DNA of 53,430 nucleotides from Gammaproteobacteria bacterium (GCA_015488755.1 WFNB01000020.1:1-53430); one strand, 5' to 3'; positions 16,681-26,441 are shown, counted from the first letter of the stretch. Notes: generated from the letters alone by a model not told the origin. Made by a program: numbers and translations.

Positions 16681-16708
16681 TACCTTAATAAGGCCTTTAC
16701 TTAAGGTA
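16681..16708 (-). promoter_or_regulatory. Near-palindrome abutting the receptor ribosome site
   Basis: TACCTTAA and TTAAGGTA flank a central AAGGCCTT. On the transcript this would fold directly in front of the AGGGGGG ribosome site of the TonB-dependent receptor. It could be an operator or a leader hairpin that controls translation. It does not resemble a Fur box or a cobalamin riboswitch. Confidence 0.4.
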
Positions 16709-16942
16709 TACCACTATGGCTACAAAGTAACTTGATTAGAATATATGCTATAGACAGCAATTGTCTTTTTTGAGTCTAGCAGAGTAAATGGTTATTTGCA
16801 TTTTTTTATAAAAGATTTATTCTATTATTTAGAGTAATACACTTCATTTCTAGTACATTTGCTTTATATAGCCATTCTACTTGACTTACAATACAGGAAA
16901 TAAATATGCTCAAAATTATCCTTATCTTATTATTATTTTGTT

Positions 16943-19900
16943 TTATGATTCCAGAGGGTTAAGCAATTCCATAAGATCTTCTTGAGAAAATTTCGGCCCT
17001 TTGGCTTGTGATGACGCATTTGTTTTTTGCTTGTCGCTGGCTTTATCATCTTGATAAAGTGCATCGGCCAGTTTTTGTTTGTTTTTTTGCATTTGTAAAA
17101 TTTTTTCTTCTACTGTTTCTTCAGTGAGCAGTTTATAAACAAAAACTGGCTTATCTTGCCCAATACGATACGCTCTATCCGTAGCTTGTCGTTCCACTGC
17201 GGGGTTCCACCAAGGGTCATAGTGAATAACCGTATCGGCTGCTGTTAGGTTTAAACCAACCCCTCCAGCCTTTAGACTGATTAAAAAGACCTGAGCATCA
17301 CCCTCTTGAAAACTCATGATCATATCGTCTCTCTTTTTCGTTTGTCCTGTTAGTTTTGCATAGCGAATATTGAGTGCTTTTAATTCATCTTCAATAAAGC
17401 CTAACATTTTAACAAATTGGGAAAATATAATAATTTTTCTACCTTCCTCAACCATTTCCGGCACCATCTCCATCAACATGTCCAGCTTAGCAGAGGTTTG
17501 TACCTCTTTGGCTTTGCTGAGTGATAATAAGCGAGGGTCACAACAGGTTTGACGCAATTTTAATAAGGCATCTAAAATCATTATCTGACTACGAGCTAAG
17601 CCTTTTTTGCTGATCTCTTCACGTACTTTTTCATCCATAGCAAGACGCACGGTTTCATAGAGATCTCGTTGCTTACCTGTAAGGGGGACTGTGCGGATAA
17701 TTTCTGTTTTTTCAGGCAGTTCAGTGGCGACCATTTCTTTGGTACGACGTAGCATAAAAGGCTTAATGCGTTTATGCAATTGCTGTTGGCGATCGTAGTC
17801 TCCTTGCTTCTCTATGGGGGTGCGAAACAGTCGGTTAAAACGATCCTGAGTACCTAAAAATCCAGGCATAAGAAAATGAAACAATGACCAAAGCTCACCT
17901 AAGTGATTTTCCATTGGCGTACCCGTCATACAAATCCGGTGCTTTGCTTTGAGCTTAAAAATAACCTGAGAAGTTTTAGAGCGAGCATTTTTTATATTTT
18001 GCGCTTCATCTAAAATAACAAAATTATACGCTTGCTGCTCATGAAACTCTTTGTCTCTTAGCATCAAAGCATAGGTCGTTAAAATAATATCATATTGTTT
18101 AATTTCATTAAATAGTGCTTTGCGTTGAGAGCCATGCAACACTAAGACCTTTAAATCGGGTGTAAAACGCTCTGCCTCACGTTTCCAATTACCCATTAAA
18201 CTGGTTGGAGCAATAACCAGAGAAGTAAAAATTTGCTCATCTTTTTTCTTTTTGTGATGTTGCTTTTCATATAACAAATGGGCCAGTGCTTGTACCGTTT
18301 TACCCAGCCCCATATCATCGGCCAGAATACCATTAAATTGATATTCTCTAGTAAATTGCAGCCAATTTAAGCCCTGTTGCTGGTAGTCTCTTAATTCTGT
18401 CTGTAAGTTTTTTGGTGCGTTAACTACCTCAATACCTTTAAAGTTTATGAGTTTTTTACTTAAGGCCTTGAGCTGATCGGCTCCTTTCCATTTTAAGCGG
18501 GGATCATTTAATAACTCACCTAATTGCATACCCTGATGCTTGCTGAATTCTAAGTTGCCATCATCATTCAGAGCATGAGTATCATAAAGTTCAACTAGGG
18601 TATCAAAAATACCCATAATACGTTCAGAAGGAAGTTTTATCCAGCGGGGATGTTGCTCATCTTCTGATACGGGTAAAATAATAGACTCACGAGCTAAAAT
18701 ACGCTGTCTCATTTGGGCAGGGTCATTTTCCAGTGCTAGTAATTCAACTAGGGATGGGAGTAAATTGATGGTTTGACCATTTAACTCAATACCTAAGCTA
18801 ATCTCAAACCAATCACTGCCTTCTTGCTCTTCCAGTTCACCATACCATTGATCGGCCTCTTCAATTTGCATATGAAAGCTATCATCAAATTGAATTGCCC
18901 AGCCTTGTTCGATAAGTTTGGGAATAATATCATATTGAAAATCGTGCCAGTACCAAAGTGCTGTGGTGGCTGAGTCGGCCTGAATTGTTTGATCCAATGT
19001 TTTAAAACCGACAAAGCCCATTTTGCCGACACTGATGAAATGATGCTGTTTGAGTAAATCAAGGCAAGCCTCTTCAAAGGCCATATTACGAGCAATGTGA
19101 TATTGTTGTGAACCACCTTCTTGTTTTTGTAACAGTTGATAGCTCTTACTAAGTTTTTCTGGCTGAATAAGTTGCCCGCCATAATTAAAACGCAGACTCA
19201 ATAAATGAACACGATGTCCATCTTGAGCTAAAGCAGAATGCAATAAAATATCGGCACTGGGAGAGTCCTTAATGTGAATAACATCACTACTTGGTTCAAT
19301 GGGGGTTGGTACTTCATTTTCAGGCCAAACTTGAACTAATTGTTCACTGACTTTTTCTGCCATGGTATCAGGAACAGGGGGGGCACTAAATAATTGCTGT
19401 AGTTGGTTATTTGATAAGCTGGGGTGTTGCACAAGACCAATTTCATTATTTTTGGCATCAATATAGTAAAAAGACTCTAAACGAAAGGACTCTTGTGCCT
19501 CTGGGCTAATGTTAATACTGAGTTCGTGCTGTTTGTTACTATGCACCCATGACAAATCAAAGGAGCGAGTCTGAGCAAATTGCAAAGGCTGATTAAGTTC
19601 TTGAGTTAGCCAGAAAAAACGTTGGGTAGATACTAACTTTTTTAATGCCAGTTCACCAATCTCACCTTTTAATGCATAGTTATTCTGGCGATAAAAAATA
19701 CCTCGACCAGTCATACTATACAATAAGCCCGCAATCTCAATATCTTGATCCGTGTGCTCAAATTTAAGATAAGAGGTATAGCCATCAACCAGATCTTCTA
19801 AACTCTGAGTCCGACCTTTACCATAACCCCCTTTTTTAAGTTGTCGTGCCACAATGGAAATGATTTCAACACCATTGTCATCTGTCGAAGGGGTAAGTAG

Positions 19901-20440
19901 ATAGAGTAAGACGCTATTATGAACACTTCGAGTGTTCTTTTTGGTATCAGTCTGTGTTGCCTCAAGCACTGTTTTTGGGTCAAAAGAATGTAACCAGTGT
20001 TCAACTTCTTGTTCATGTGCCTGCTCAGGATGACTTAATTGTGCTTTTTCTAAAATTGCTTGAGCATTTTCCTGAGCAAATTCAAGTAAGGTCGCCACCG
20101 CATGCTTACAACGAAAACCTACAGGGCAATCACATTCACCAATGATACTGGTCTGTTTCGGTGAAATTCGCAAGGTAACAACGGTATTGTAGGAAAAGCC
20201 CTGACTACCAAATACATCAGCATAAATAATAATATCCTGACCTGTTGATGAGTCAATATCCATTAACTCAACCCGATCATCTTCAAAATACTCAATACCA
20301 CGCCCTAGTGTTGCGTTGCTAAAAGAATTTTGAATTGTGGCTTCAGATAGACCAAGTTGCGCCAGCATTTGAATGTATTCTTCGTTCATCTTATTGCTAT
20401 CAAGCCCAACTCTCTTTTTTAAGGGGGGATATTGTAGCAT
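16943..20440 (-). CDS. SWIM zinc-finger SNF2-family helicase/ATPase
   Basis: The protein has up to 1165 residues. A SWIM motif near 110-125 reads CDCPVGFRCKHAVATLL (CxCx(n)CxH, zinc). A middle region of unknown fold leads to the SNF2 motor: motif I DDMGLGKT with K714, motif Ia LVIAPTSLMGNW, motif II DEAQ, motif III TGTPMENHLGELWSLF, motif V GVGLNLTAADTVIHYDPWWNP, and motif VI QATDRAYRIGQ. Such proteins translocate on DNA and may remodel protein-DNA complexes; bacterial members lack a clear assigned role. The ATG at 20440 gives the longest frame, but one at 20389 (MNEEYIQML) fits the family start better. Neither has a good ribosome site. Confidence 0.9.
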   Translation of the reverse strand: MLQYPPLKKRVGLDSNKMNEEYIQMLAQLGLSEATIQNSFSNATLGRGIEYFEDDRVELMDIDSSTGQDIIIYADVFGSQGFSYNTVVTLRISPKQTSIIGECDCPVGFRCKHAVATLLEFAQENAQAILEKAQLSHPEQAHEQEVEHWLHSFDPKTVLEATQTDTKKNTRSVHNSVLLYLLTPSTDDNGVEIISIVARQLKKGGYGKGRTQSLEDLVDGYTSYLKFEHTDQDIEIAGLLYSMTGRGIFYRQNNYALKGEIGELALKKLVSTQRFFWLTQELNQPLQFAQTRSFDLSWVHSNKQHELSINISPEAQESFRLESFYYIDAKNNEIGLVQHPSLSNNQLQQLFSAPPVPDTMAEKVSEQLVQVWPENEVPTPIEPSSDVIHIKDSPSADILLHSALAQDGHRVHLLSLRFNYGGQLIQPEKLSKSYQLLQKQEGGSQQYHIARNMAFEEACLDLLKQHHFISVGKMGFVGFKTLDQTIQADSATTALWYWHDFQYDIIPKLIEQGWAIQFDDSFHMQIEEADQWYGELEEQEGSDWFEISLGIELNGQTINLLPSLVELLALENDPAQMRQRILARESIILPVSEDEQHPRWIKLPSERIMGIFDTLVELYDTHALNDDGNLEFSKHQGMQLGELLNDPRLKWKGADQLKALSKKLINFKGIEVVNAPKNLQTELRDYQQQGLNWLQFTREYQFNGILADDMGLGKTVQALAHLLYEKQHHKKKKDEQIFTSLVIAPTSLMGNWKREAERFTPDLKVLVLHGSQRKALFNEIKQYDIILTTYALMLRDKEFHEQQAYNFVILDEAQNIKNARSKTSQVIFKLKAKHRICMTGTPMENHLGELWSLFHFLMPGFLGTQDRFNRLFRTPIEKQGDYDRQQQLHKRIKPFMLRRTKEMVATELPEKTEIIRTVPLTGKQRDLYETVRLAMDEKVREEISKKGLARSQIMILDALLKLRQTCCDPRLLSLSKAKEVQTSAKLDMLMEMVPEMVEEGRKIIIFSQFVKMLGFIEDELKALNIRYAKLTGQTKKRDDMIMSFQEGDAQVFLISLKAGGVGLNLTAADTVIHYDPWWNPAVERQATDRAYRIGQDKPVFVYKLLTEETVEEKILQMQKNKQKLADALYQDDKASDKQKTNASSQAKGPKFSQEDLMELLNPLES

Positions 20441-20455
20441 AAATATTATAAAATA

Positions 20456-20477
20456 ATCAATGGGGTCAGAGTTAAGG
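20456..20477. repeat. Possible RAYT/REP-like relic (TGGGGTCAGAGTTAA)
   Basis: TGGGGTCAGAGTTAAGG between the methyltransferase and helicase genes resembles a GGGGTCAGAG core often seen near REP-associated tyrosine transposases. Only one copy is visible and no transposase is nearby, so this is weak. Confidence 0.2.
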
Positions 20478-20488
20478 AGAGTTGAAAA

Positions 20489-21136
20489 CTAACTTGATTT
20501 TTTCTTAAAAAGAACTACATCTTTTTCTGGAAAACTCACTTCTGCTCGCCAATTATCCGCCAGCCATTGAAAGGTTTTTGTGGAGAAAAAACAGATATGG
20601 GTTTGATCATTTTTATAGTGCCACTGAGCAAATGCTTCTTTGCTTATAACACGTTTGGTCATTAAGGCCAATATGCCATTGTATTTGAGACAAGTCCATA
20701 AACGTGCTAATTCTTCTTTGGGCTGGGCTAAATGCTCAACGACCTCTGTGGCACAAATAAAATCATATTGACTATCAAAGACCTCTTTATTATCGGCATA
20801 AAAAATATCATAGTTTTTCATCTTATGCCCCTGCTCAGCAAACATAATGGCCAGTGCAGGACCTGGGCCTGAGCCAAAATCCAGACCAGAACTTTGTGCT
20901 TTAATTACTTTTAAAACAGGATTCATTAAGCGGCTTAAAAATTGACGGTACTGGGGATCATCAGGGGAATTATTATGCTGATCATAAATGGCTTTTTCAT
21001 TTTCTAATGTTAATTGCTGGTGTTTACCAACAAAGACCAGATCACACTTTAAACATTGATAGTAATCACGTCTATCTTGATAAAAGGCATCCCAATGATG
21101 GCTATGGCATAAAGGGCATTGCTGGCTCGATATCAT
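20489..21136 (-). CDS. Class I SAM-dependent methyltransferase with zinc ribbon
   Basis: The 215-residue protein begins with a zinc-ribbon pattern (CPLC and YQCLKCDLVF). The methyltransferase core follows, with LDFGSGPGPALA as SAM-binding motif I and FICATEVVEHLAQPKEELARL as motif IV region. The C-terminal part resembles methyltransferase type 11/23 enzymes (LMTKRVI, HICFFSTKTFQWLA). The substrate is unknown. It lies just upstream of the helicase gene on the same strand, with 48 bases between, and could share its transcript. Confidence 0.85.
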   Translation of the reverse strand: MISSQQCPLCHSHHWDAFYQDRRDYYQCLKCDLVFVGKHQQLTLENEKAIYDQHNNSPDDPQYRQFLSRLMNPVLKVIKAQSSGLDFGSGPGPALAIMFAEQGHKMKNYDIFYADNKEVFDSQYDFICATEVVEHLAQPKEELARLWTCLKYNGILALMTKRVISKEAFAQWHYKNDQTHICFFSTKTFQWLADNWRAEVSFPEKDVVLFKKKSS

Positions 21137-21243
21137 CTTATCTCACTTAGATAACCTGAACTCAGGTTAGATACACAGATTTTTCTAGGATTATTAACTC
21201 ATTACTATTGTATTCATAAGCAACTAACTCAAACTATATTAAT

Positions 21244-21259
21244 TGTCATAATCGTGACA
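21244..21259. promoter_or_regulatory. Palindrome TGTCA-N6-TGACA upstream of the PDC-sensor gene
   Basis: A perfect 5+5 inverted repeat lies 63 bases before the TTG start. A third TGTCA half-site follows at 21276-21280. The form suits a dimeric repressor or activator site. I cannot name the regulator. Confidence 0.35.
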
Positions 21260-21321
21260 TACAAATACGCTATTATGTCAATTTTGGCACTATTTTCACT
21301 ACTTTAATAGGAAGTATTACT

Positions 21322-22263
21322 TTGCTGGAACAAAACTGGAAAAGCAGCATCAACAAGCAGCGACTACTACTTGCACAATCACTTTCTGTTCCCTTAAAAG
21401 AATTAGCACAAATGTGCTCTCAGATTGAACTGACGCAAGCAAGTATTGATGCACTATTGTGCGAGAATTTTACCACAATTCCTGATTGTACGTTTCTTTA
21501 TGTCTTGGATATTCAAGGCGTACAACTCAGTTCAAATATGAGTAAGAATGGCTTGCTTAGTGAGCATTATGGTCGTAACCGCTCTGAGCGACCCTATATG
21601 AAAGAAACCATACCTAAAGAAGGTTTTTTACTCTCTGATGCCTATATTAGTCTTAATTCCATTCGGCCATCTCTAACAGCATTACAGCTTATAAAGCAAG
21701 GTGACACTATTTTAGGGTATCTATGTGCTGACTTTGACTTAAGAGACTTGCCCATTACAACTAAGCTATATCAAGAGCCTGAGCAGTGGCGTCAAATTAA
21801 GGGTGATCCTGCTATTCGTAGTATGGTCTTTCAACAAAGCCGTATTGAAAGCTTATGGGATAAAAATATTCATCAGGTCTTTGCCATTCTTGAAGAGCTT
21901 TTTACTCAAAGAGGCATTTTTCAAAGTGTCTTTCATTTTTCTAGCAGTCGAGCAACCATCTGGGTAATGGATGATCCCTTTCGTTACCGGATATTGGATC
22001 AAGAAGCCTTAAGTGATACGGATATTTGTATTGCCTATCCATGTTGTACATACCCTAAAGATGCCATTATTCCACAGAATAAGATTGCTATGATTTTTGA
22101 AACCATGAAAAAATTACGCATGGCAGATGAAACGATTTATTTACGCTCTGCCTCTATTAATATTTTTAATGGCCTAATCAGTCTAACGTTTTCATGTGAT
22201 GGTAGCCACTACATGCCTTATCATGAATTTTTAGATAAAGACTTATCCTTTTGGGGGGCTTGA
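21322..22263 (+). CDS. PDC (Cache-like) sensor domain protein
   Basis: The 313-residue soluble protein has a PDC/Cache-like pattern at about 60-155: FLYVLDIQGVQLSSNM, then GRNRSERPYMKETIPKEGFLLSDAYIS. No membrane helix, signal peptide or known output domain is visible; the C-terminal half (residues 170-313) is unassigned. Such stand-alone PDC proteins occur in gammaproteobacteria next to c-di-GMP genes, and their role is unclear. The start is TTG at 21322 with AGGAAG eight bases upstream. It is monocistronic and convergent with the next gene, 6 bases away. Confidence 0.75.
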   Translation: MLEQNWKSSINKQRLLLAQSLSVPLKELAQMCSQIELTQASIDALLCENFTTIPDCTFLYVLDIQGVQLSSNMSKNGLLSEHYGRNRSERPYMKETIPKEGFLLSDAYISLNSIRPSLTALQLIKQGDTILGYLCADFDLRDLPITTKLYQEPEQWRQIKGDPAIRSMVFQQSRIESLWDKNIHQVFAILEELFTQRGIFQSVFHFSSSRATIWVMDDPFRYRILDQEALSDTDICIAYPCCTYPKDAIIPQNKIAMIFETMKKLRMADETIYLRSASINIFNGLISLTFSCDGSHYMPYHEFLDKDLSFWGA

Positions 22264-22269
22264 TACTCA

Positions 22270-23079
22270 TTATAATAACTGAGCATCAAACTGGGTAGGA
22301 TAGTGTATAAATAACTCAGCACTATTAAAATCACGATTCCAATAGGCATCACCACATAATTTAGCTCCTTGTTCAAAGAAATAATCAACCAATGGGTTTT
22401 TAGTCTGGTGGGTGGCGTTTTTCATCCGTGACTTATCTGGCAGAATTTGATACGGAACAACCCGATAGTCATAAGCACTCATATGGTTGCACTTTAAATA
22501 ATTTAGCAATGCATAGGTTTGTGTTTCATGGCTTAAACTAAGTGATAGCGAGCCAAAGATGCTATCTATTCCCTTACTTTTAGCATGTTGCATAATACCT
22601 GACCACATTAATTGTGCTAATTCAATGTTATTATAAGCCTGATCTAAAACCAAACGACTCATTTCCATATAAAATGTTTGCTTATTGAATAGGTGGTTGA
22701 GATTAAAGCGTGTTTCACAATAATAACCACCAATTTTATAGGCTGTATAAGTATCAATTAGTCGTACATAAGCAACGATAGAATCATTTTGTTTATCCAT
22801 AATAACCAAGTGCTCGGCAAAGCTATCATAACCATCATGGATCATAATTTCTTGTTGTTTAATAAGCTCTTTAGATTGTAGGGTATTATTTTTAAATTCC
22901 TTTTTAGCCATTGAATTTGCTAAATAATTGGCATGAAACTTTAAACGTAATTTTTTTGCTTTATTCAGAATAATAGGGTCTTGAGTAATAAACACCTCAA
23001 GCTGTGATTGCTCAGGGCAATCAAATGATGTGTTATGGAATGGTACATGATCATATTCTCTTATATTAGTGCTATGCAT
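22270..23079 (-). CDS. GNAT-fold N-acyltransferase, OlsB-like
   Basis: The 269-residue protein follows the Acetyltransf_5/OlsB pattern: an N-terminal LRLKFHANYL segment, HLVIMDKQNDSIVAYVRLID, FYMEMSRLVLDQAYNN and LWSGIMQHAKSKGIDSIFGSLSLSLS. OlsB enzymes transfer a 3-hydroxyacyl chain from acyl carrier protein to ornithine in lyso-ornithine lipid synthesis. No OlsA gene is present here, so the product could also be another N-acyl amino acid or a quorum-type signal. It sits 109 bases downstream of the lipoprotein gene on the same strand. Confidence 0.65.
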   Translation of the reverse strand: MHSTNIREYDHVPFHNTSFDCPEQSQLEVFITQDPIILNKAKKLRLKFHANYLANSMAKKEFKNNTLQSKELIKQQEIMIHDGYDSFAEHLVIMDKQNDSIVAYVRLIDTYTAYKIGGYYCETRFNLNHLFNKQTFYMEMSRLVLDQAYNNIELAQLMWSGIMQHAKSKGIDSIFGSLSLSLSHETQTYALLNYLKCNHMSAYDYRVVPYQILPDKSRMKNATHQTKNPLVDYFFEQGAKLCGDAYWNRDFNSAELFIHYPTQFDAQLL

Positions 23080-23188
23080 TGGTATGCCTCTACTTTTATT
23101 ATTAAATGTAGGGACAATATAAGCCTTTGCTATGTCAGTTTTATGACAAACTCAAACAATATTCATCAACCTGACTGTATCGTTATTT

Positions 23189-23782
23189 TTATATTGTGGT
23201 GGTTGAATGCTCTTGTGGTTTTTGCTCTTTTTGATTTTGTTTTTGTTGTTTCTCAATTTGCCTATTTAGATCATTAATTGCATCTTGTATAGAATGATCC
23301 AATTGTTTTAATTCTTTTTTAACAGAATCTCCCATAACTTTAATTCCTTTATCAAGTGCTTCTTTCATGTTATTTGAGAGACGTTCGATAACAGATTTTA
23401 ATTCTATATCGGGAACAGATGCTCGAGTTTTATCAAAATCAACCAGCCATTGCCCATTGTCTAATACGAGAATGGTTTCCATAGAAATGATTTTTTTTAG
23501 TTCTTTATTATGACGTACTAGCTGGGTTGCTATTTGAGCGTGTGATGTGTTGATACGTTGCTCACCAAAGGTAACATAATCCTTTGGATTTTTAAGTGTG
23601 ATCATAAAATTAGCTTTACTTTGAGGACTTAGAAAAGTTTTAGCTGTTTCTGTATCACCGTTTAATGTGGCCTTCCAGAATGCTTGAGAAACAGATAATG
23701 GTGTATTAGGTTTGTTATCGGAGCAGGCGGAGATAAAGAAAGTAATAATAAAGAATAGTATAAGAGTAGATATCTGTTTCAT
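23189..23782 (-). CDS. Putative lipoprotein (DUF4878-like)
   Basis: The 197-residue protein has a lipoprotein signal peptide (ILFFIITFFISACSDN) with a lipobox ISAC. A globular part of the NTF2/DUF4878 type follows (SQAFWKATLNGDTETAKTFLSPQS, then LDNGQWLVDFD). From about residue 125 it turns into a long charged helix that ends in a Q/K-rich low-complexity tail. The function is unknown. It is 36 bases downstream of dtd on the same strand, so it probably shares the GTPase-dtd transcript. Confidence 0.7.
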   Translation of the reverse strand: MKQISTLILFFIITFFISACSDNKPNTPLSVSQAFWKATLNGDTETAKTFLSPQSKANFMITLKNPKDYVTFGEQRINTSHAQIATQLVRHNKELKKIISMETILVLDNGQWLVDFDKTRASVPDIELKSVIERLSNNMKEALDKGIKVMGDSVKKELKQLDHSIQDAINDLNRQIEKQQKQNQKEQKPQEHSTTTI

Positions 23783-23818
23783 GTCTTTTTATGGACTCAA
23801 GTTTGAGGTGAGTAATGA

Positions 23819-24256
23819 TTAAATAGTGATAGAAAATGTAGCGGGGCCATCATTAAGTAGTGATACTTTCATATCTGCGCCAAACTGGCCAGCACCGACA
23901 TAAGGATAGCGATTCTGAGCCTGAGAAAGTAGGTAAGCAAAGAGTTGTTCTGCTTCTGATGGGGATTTGCTGGAGCTAAAGCTTGGACGCAAACCCTTTT
24001 TTGTGTCTGCAGCTAAGGTAAACTGAGGTACTAATAGAAATCCCCCCTGAATATCCAATAAGCTGAGGTTCATTTTATCAGCACTATCAGGGAAAATACG
24101 ATAATTTAAGAGTTTGTGTAATAGCTTATCTGCATGGTTTTTTTGATCCTGTTTTTCCATGCCAACCATAACGAGAATGCCCTTCTCAATTTGAGCAATA
24201 GTGTCTCCTCGAACTTCGATCTTTGCCCACGCCACTCGCTGAATTAAACCAATCAT
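23819..24256 (-). CDS. dtd: D-aminoacyl-tRNA deacylase
   Basis: This 145-residue enzyme hydrolyses D-aminoacyl-tRNA (and Gly-tRNA(Ala)), protecting translation. It shows the two signature segments: VPQFTLAADTKKGLRPSF (SQxT-type motif, here PQFT) and NDGPATFSI (the GP cross-subunit motif). It starts MIGLIQRVAWAKIEV as the family does. It follows the dynamin-like gene by 7 bases, so the two are cotranscribed. Confidence 0.93.
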   Translation of the reverse strand: MIGLIQRVAWAKIEVRGDTIAQIEKGILVMVGMEKQDQKNHADKLLHKLLNYRIFPDSADKMNLSLLDIQGGFLLVPQFTLAADTKKGLRPSFSSSKSPSEAEQLFAYLLSQAQNRYPYVGAGQFGADMKVSLLNDGPATFSITI

Positions 24257-24263
24257 GTGTTTT

Positions 24264-26246
24264 TTAAGCTCGTATTGCTGTTACATTATCAGGTATTTTG
24301 TCACTATGCATATTTGCGGGCATTGGAGTATTAATGATTGTGAGCATTTTATTGGCCTCAAAAATATATTTTTGTAAGCTTTTTGCTTCTATTTTAAGAG
24401 TGGTAACTCGTTCTGCTATCGAATCTCTGGATTGTCCTGCTTTTTTTAATTGATCAAGACGTAACTTTAGCTCATTTTTATGTGCTTTAACATGTCGAAT
24501 TAATGGGGTTAAGGCTCGTTTTGCCCAATCATCACAGTCATTATTTAATTGGTAATAAATATTTCTGGCACGACTGACAAGTGAGATAAAGAACTTTTTA
24601 ATGACAAAACTCTGTTCAGTCATTGTTGAGTAAACACTGGTGCGGTACTCTTCAGCATCATGATAAAGCAGTTCAATCTCCTGCTGGTATGAGGCAATAG
24701 AAAACAACTTAGGTTTAATATCGGTGCCCTCATTTTCATTTTGAAAGCGGTTGTAAATAGACTTTACTAGACGGTTGGTTAATTCTGTTTGTTTGGCTGC
24801 TTCGCTCATGGTATTGCTAATGTCATCAAAAAGAGACTTCATGCTATTTTTCATGCCTGTCGTTGTCCAACTGCCTTTCATTAGATTACGAGCGACGTTG
24901 ACCTGTTTGTCTAGTTTATCTAAATTGATAATACTTTTTAAGCGCTTATGCTGACCACCAAGGATTTGATGACTGGATTGCAGACTTTCAGCATTATGAT
25001 GGTAAATGGCTTGTTCATCTCGGGTTTTTTCCAGTAATTTATGAATGATGTTTTCATTTTTACCACCAAGACCACTAAAATCTTCAATGGATTGTTTTTT
25101 ACTATTGAACTGTGTGAGTAGAATGCTTTTTGATTCCTGCATCATCTCATTCATATCAGCAATTGTGGTATTACGGACTAATTGTTCTTTTTGAGGTAGT
25201 ATTTCTTTGGAAAGAACATTTTCCATAGCCGATAAATTGCTCTCTTGAATCATCTTTTTGTCGTTTTTAACACGACCGATAAGGCCTTTTTGGGCAGAAA
25301 TGGCGAATACGCGCTTAGGATCAACATTGAGTGTTTGTGCGGTTTCAGAGCATTGCCTCTGAATGCTATTTTTGATTTCACTGTCGCTTTTTAAGTCGTC
25401 CCAGAGTGTGTCAATTTTATTGAGAGCAATGACTAGACCAGAGTTATGATTGTGGCGAAAGCTTTTCAAGTGGCGTCGCCAAATATCCATATCGGATCGT
25501 GTTACACCGGTATCTGCTGCGAGCACAAAAATAGCAGCCTGTGCGCTAGGTAGCATGTTAATGGTTAGTTCTGGTTCATTGCCCAGTGAATTGAGTCCAG
25601 GGGTATCTAAAATAGTGAGACCCTGTTCTAAAAAGGGGTGTGGAAAATTAATCAGAGCATGCCGCCACATAGGGATTTCAACAATTTGGTTATTATCTAA
25701 CTCGGTACCGTTTTCATCGGTGATTACATCATACAAGCCAAGACGTTTTGCTTCACTGGCTTTCACTTTTTTGGTATTCGTAATTTGGGCAAATGATTTT
25801 GCCATGCTTTCACCAGAAGAAATATCAAGTTGAATATGAGTCCAGTTGATGGCATTTTCTTTTTGTTCAGTAATGCTGATATCTTCAGTACGACTTTCAA
25901 TAGGGAGTAAGCGCATATAAGGCTTAGGATCATCAAGATCATAAAAAAGCTCAGTAGGGCACATGGTGGTACGGCCTGCTTCACTGGGTAACAAGCGACG
26001 TTTGAATTGCGAAAAGAAAATCGCATTAATTAATTCGGTCTTGCCACGGGAAAATTCGCCCACAAAGGCAAGGGTGATCCGATCATGTTTTAATGTTTGT
26101 AGAGTCTCATAGATTTTTAAACTTTGCTCACTGTCTTCAAGCCCAGTGGTATCGAGCCATGATTGAAAGTTCTCAATGGCATTTACTAAATTACTTTTCC
26201 ATTTTCCGTAGGCGTGGATATTGTCGAAAAAGTTGTCATTTGTCAT
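24264..26246 (-). CDS. Dynamin-like GTPase
   Basis: The 660-residue protein has a dynamin-type GTPase domain: G1 VGEFSRGKTELIN with K69, G2 EAGRTTMCPTEL, G3 LDTPGLNSLG and G4 ALNKIDTLWDD. Long helical bundles follow from about residue 340. Bacterial dynamin-like proteins act at membranes, for instance in membrane repair or resistance to phage. No clear transmembrane paddle is visible. It leads the transcript with dtd and the lipoprotein gene; about 200 bases upstream hold its promoter. Confidence 0.88.
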   Translation of the reverse strand: MTNDNFFDNIHAYGKWKSNLVNAIENFQSWLDTTGLEDSEQSLKIYETLQTLKHDRITLAFVGEFSRGKTELINAIFFSQFKRRLLPSEAGRTTMCPTELFYDLDDPKPYMRLLPIESRTEDISITEQKENAINWTHIQLDISSGESMAKSFAQITNTKKVKASEAKRLGLYDVITDENGTELDNNQIVEIPMWRHALINFPHPFLEQGLTILDTPGLNSLGNEPELTINMLPSAQAAIFVLAADTGVTRSDMDIWRRHLKSFRHNHNSGLVIALNKIDTLWDDLKSDSEIKNSIQRQCSETAQTLNVDPKRVFAISAQKGLIGRVKNDKKMIQESNLSAMENVLSKEILPQKEQLVRNTTIADMNEMMQESKSILLTQFNSKKQSIEDFSGLGGKNENIIHKLLEKTRDEQAIYHHNAESLQSSHQILGGQHKRLKSIINLDKLDKQVNVARNLMKGSWTTTGMKNSMKSLFDDISNTMSEAAKQTELTNRLVKSIYNRFQNENEGTDIKPKLFSIASYQQEIELLYHDAEEYRTSVYSTMTEQSFVIKKFFISLVSRARNIYYQLNNDCDDWAKRALTPLIRHVKAHKNELKLRLDQLKKAGQSRDSIAERVTTLKIEAKSLQKYIFEANKMLTIINTPMPANMHSDKIPDNVTAIRA

Positions 26247-26441
26247 AATTTTCTCTTTATTTAGTATAGCGTGCCAGTGAATATTTCTTTTTAGTGTTAT
26301 TGTCGTTGTTTATTATAGTATGTGGCTGTCTGAGTGATTATTGGATAAGATTAGCAGAAAAACAGCGTATTGCTAAATTTTATCCTGCACTACAGTGTAG
26401 CAAATGAGCTAAAAAAAAATGTGATAGGTTTCAATTGTTGC

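Noticed and set aside
16667-16942. Cobalamin riboswitch or Fur box upstream of the TonB-dependent receptor
   Set aside because: The leader is short, has no B12-box and no GATAAT repeats; only the palindrome at 16681-16708 stands out.
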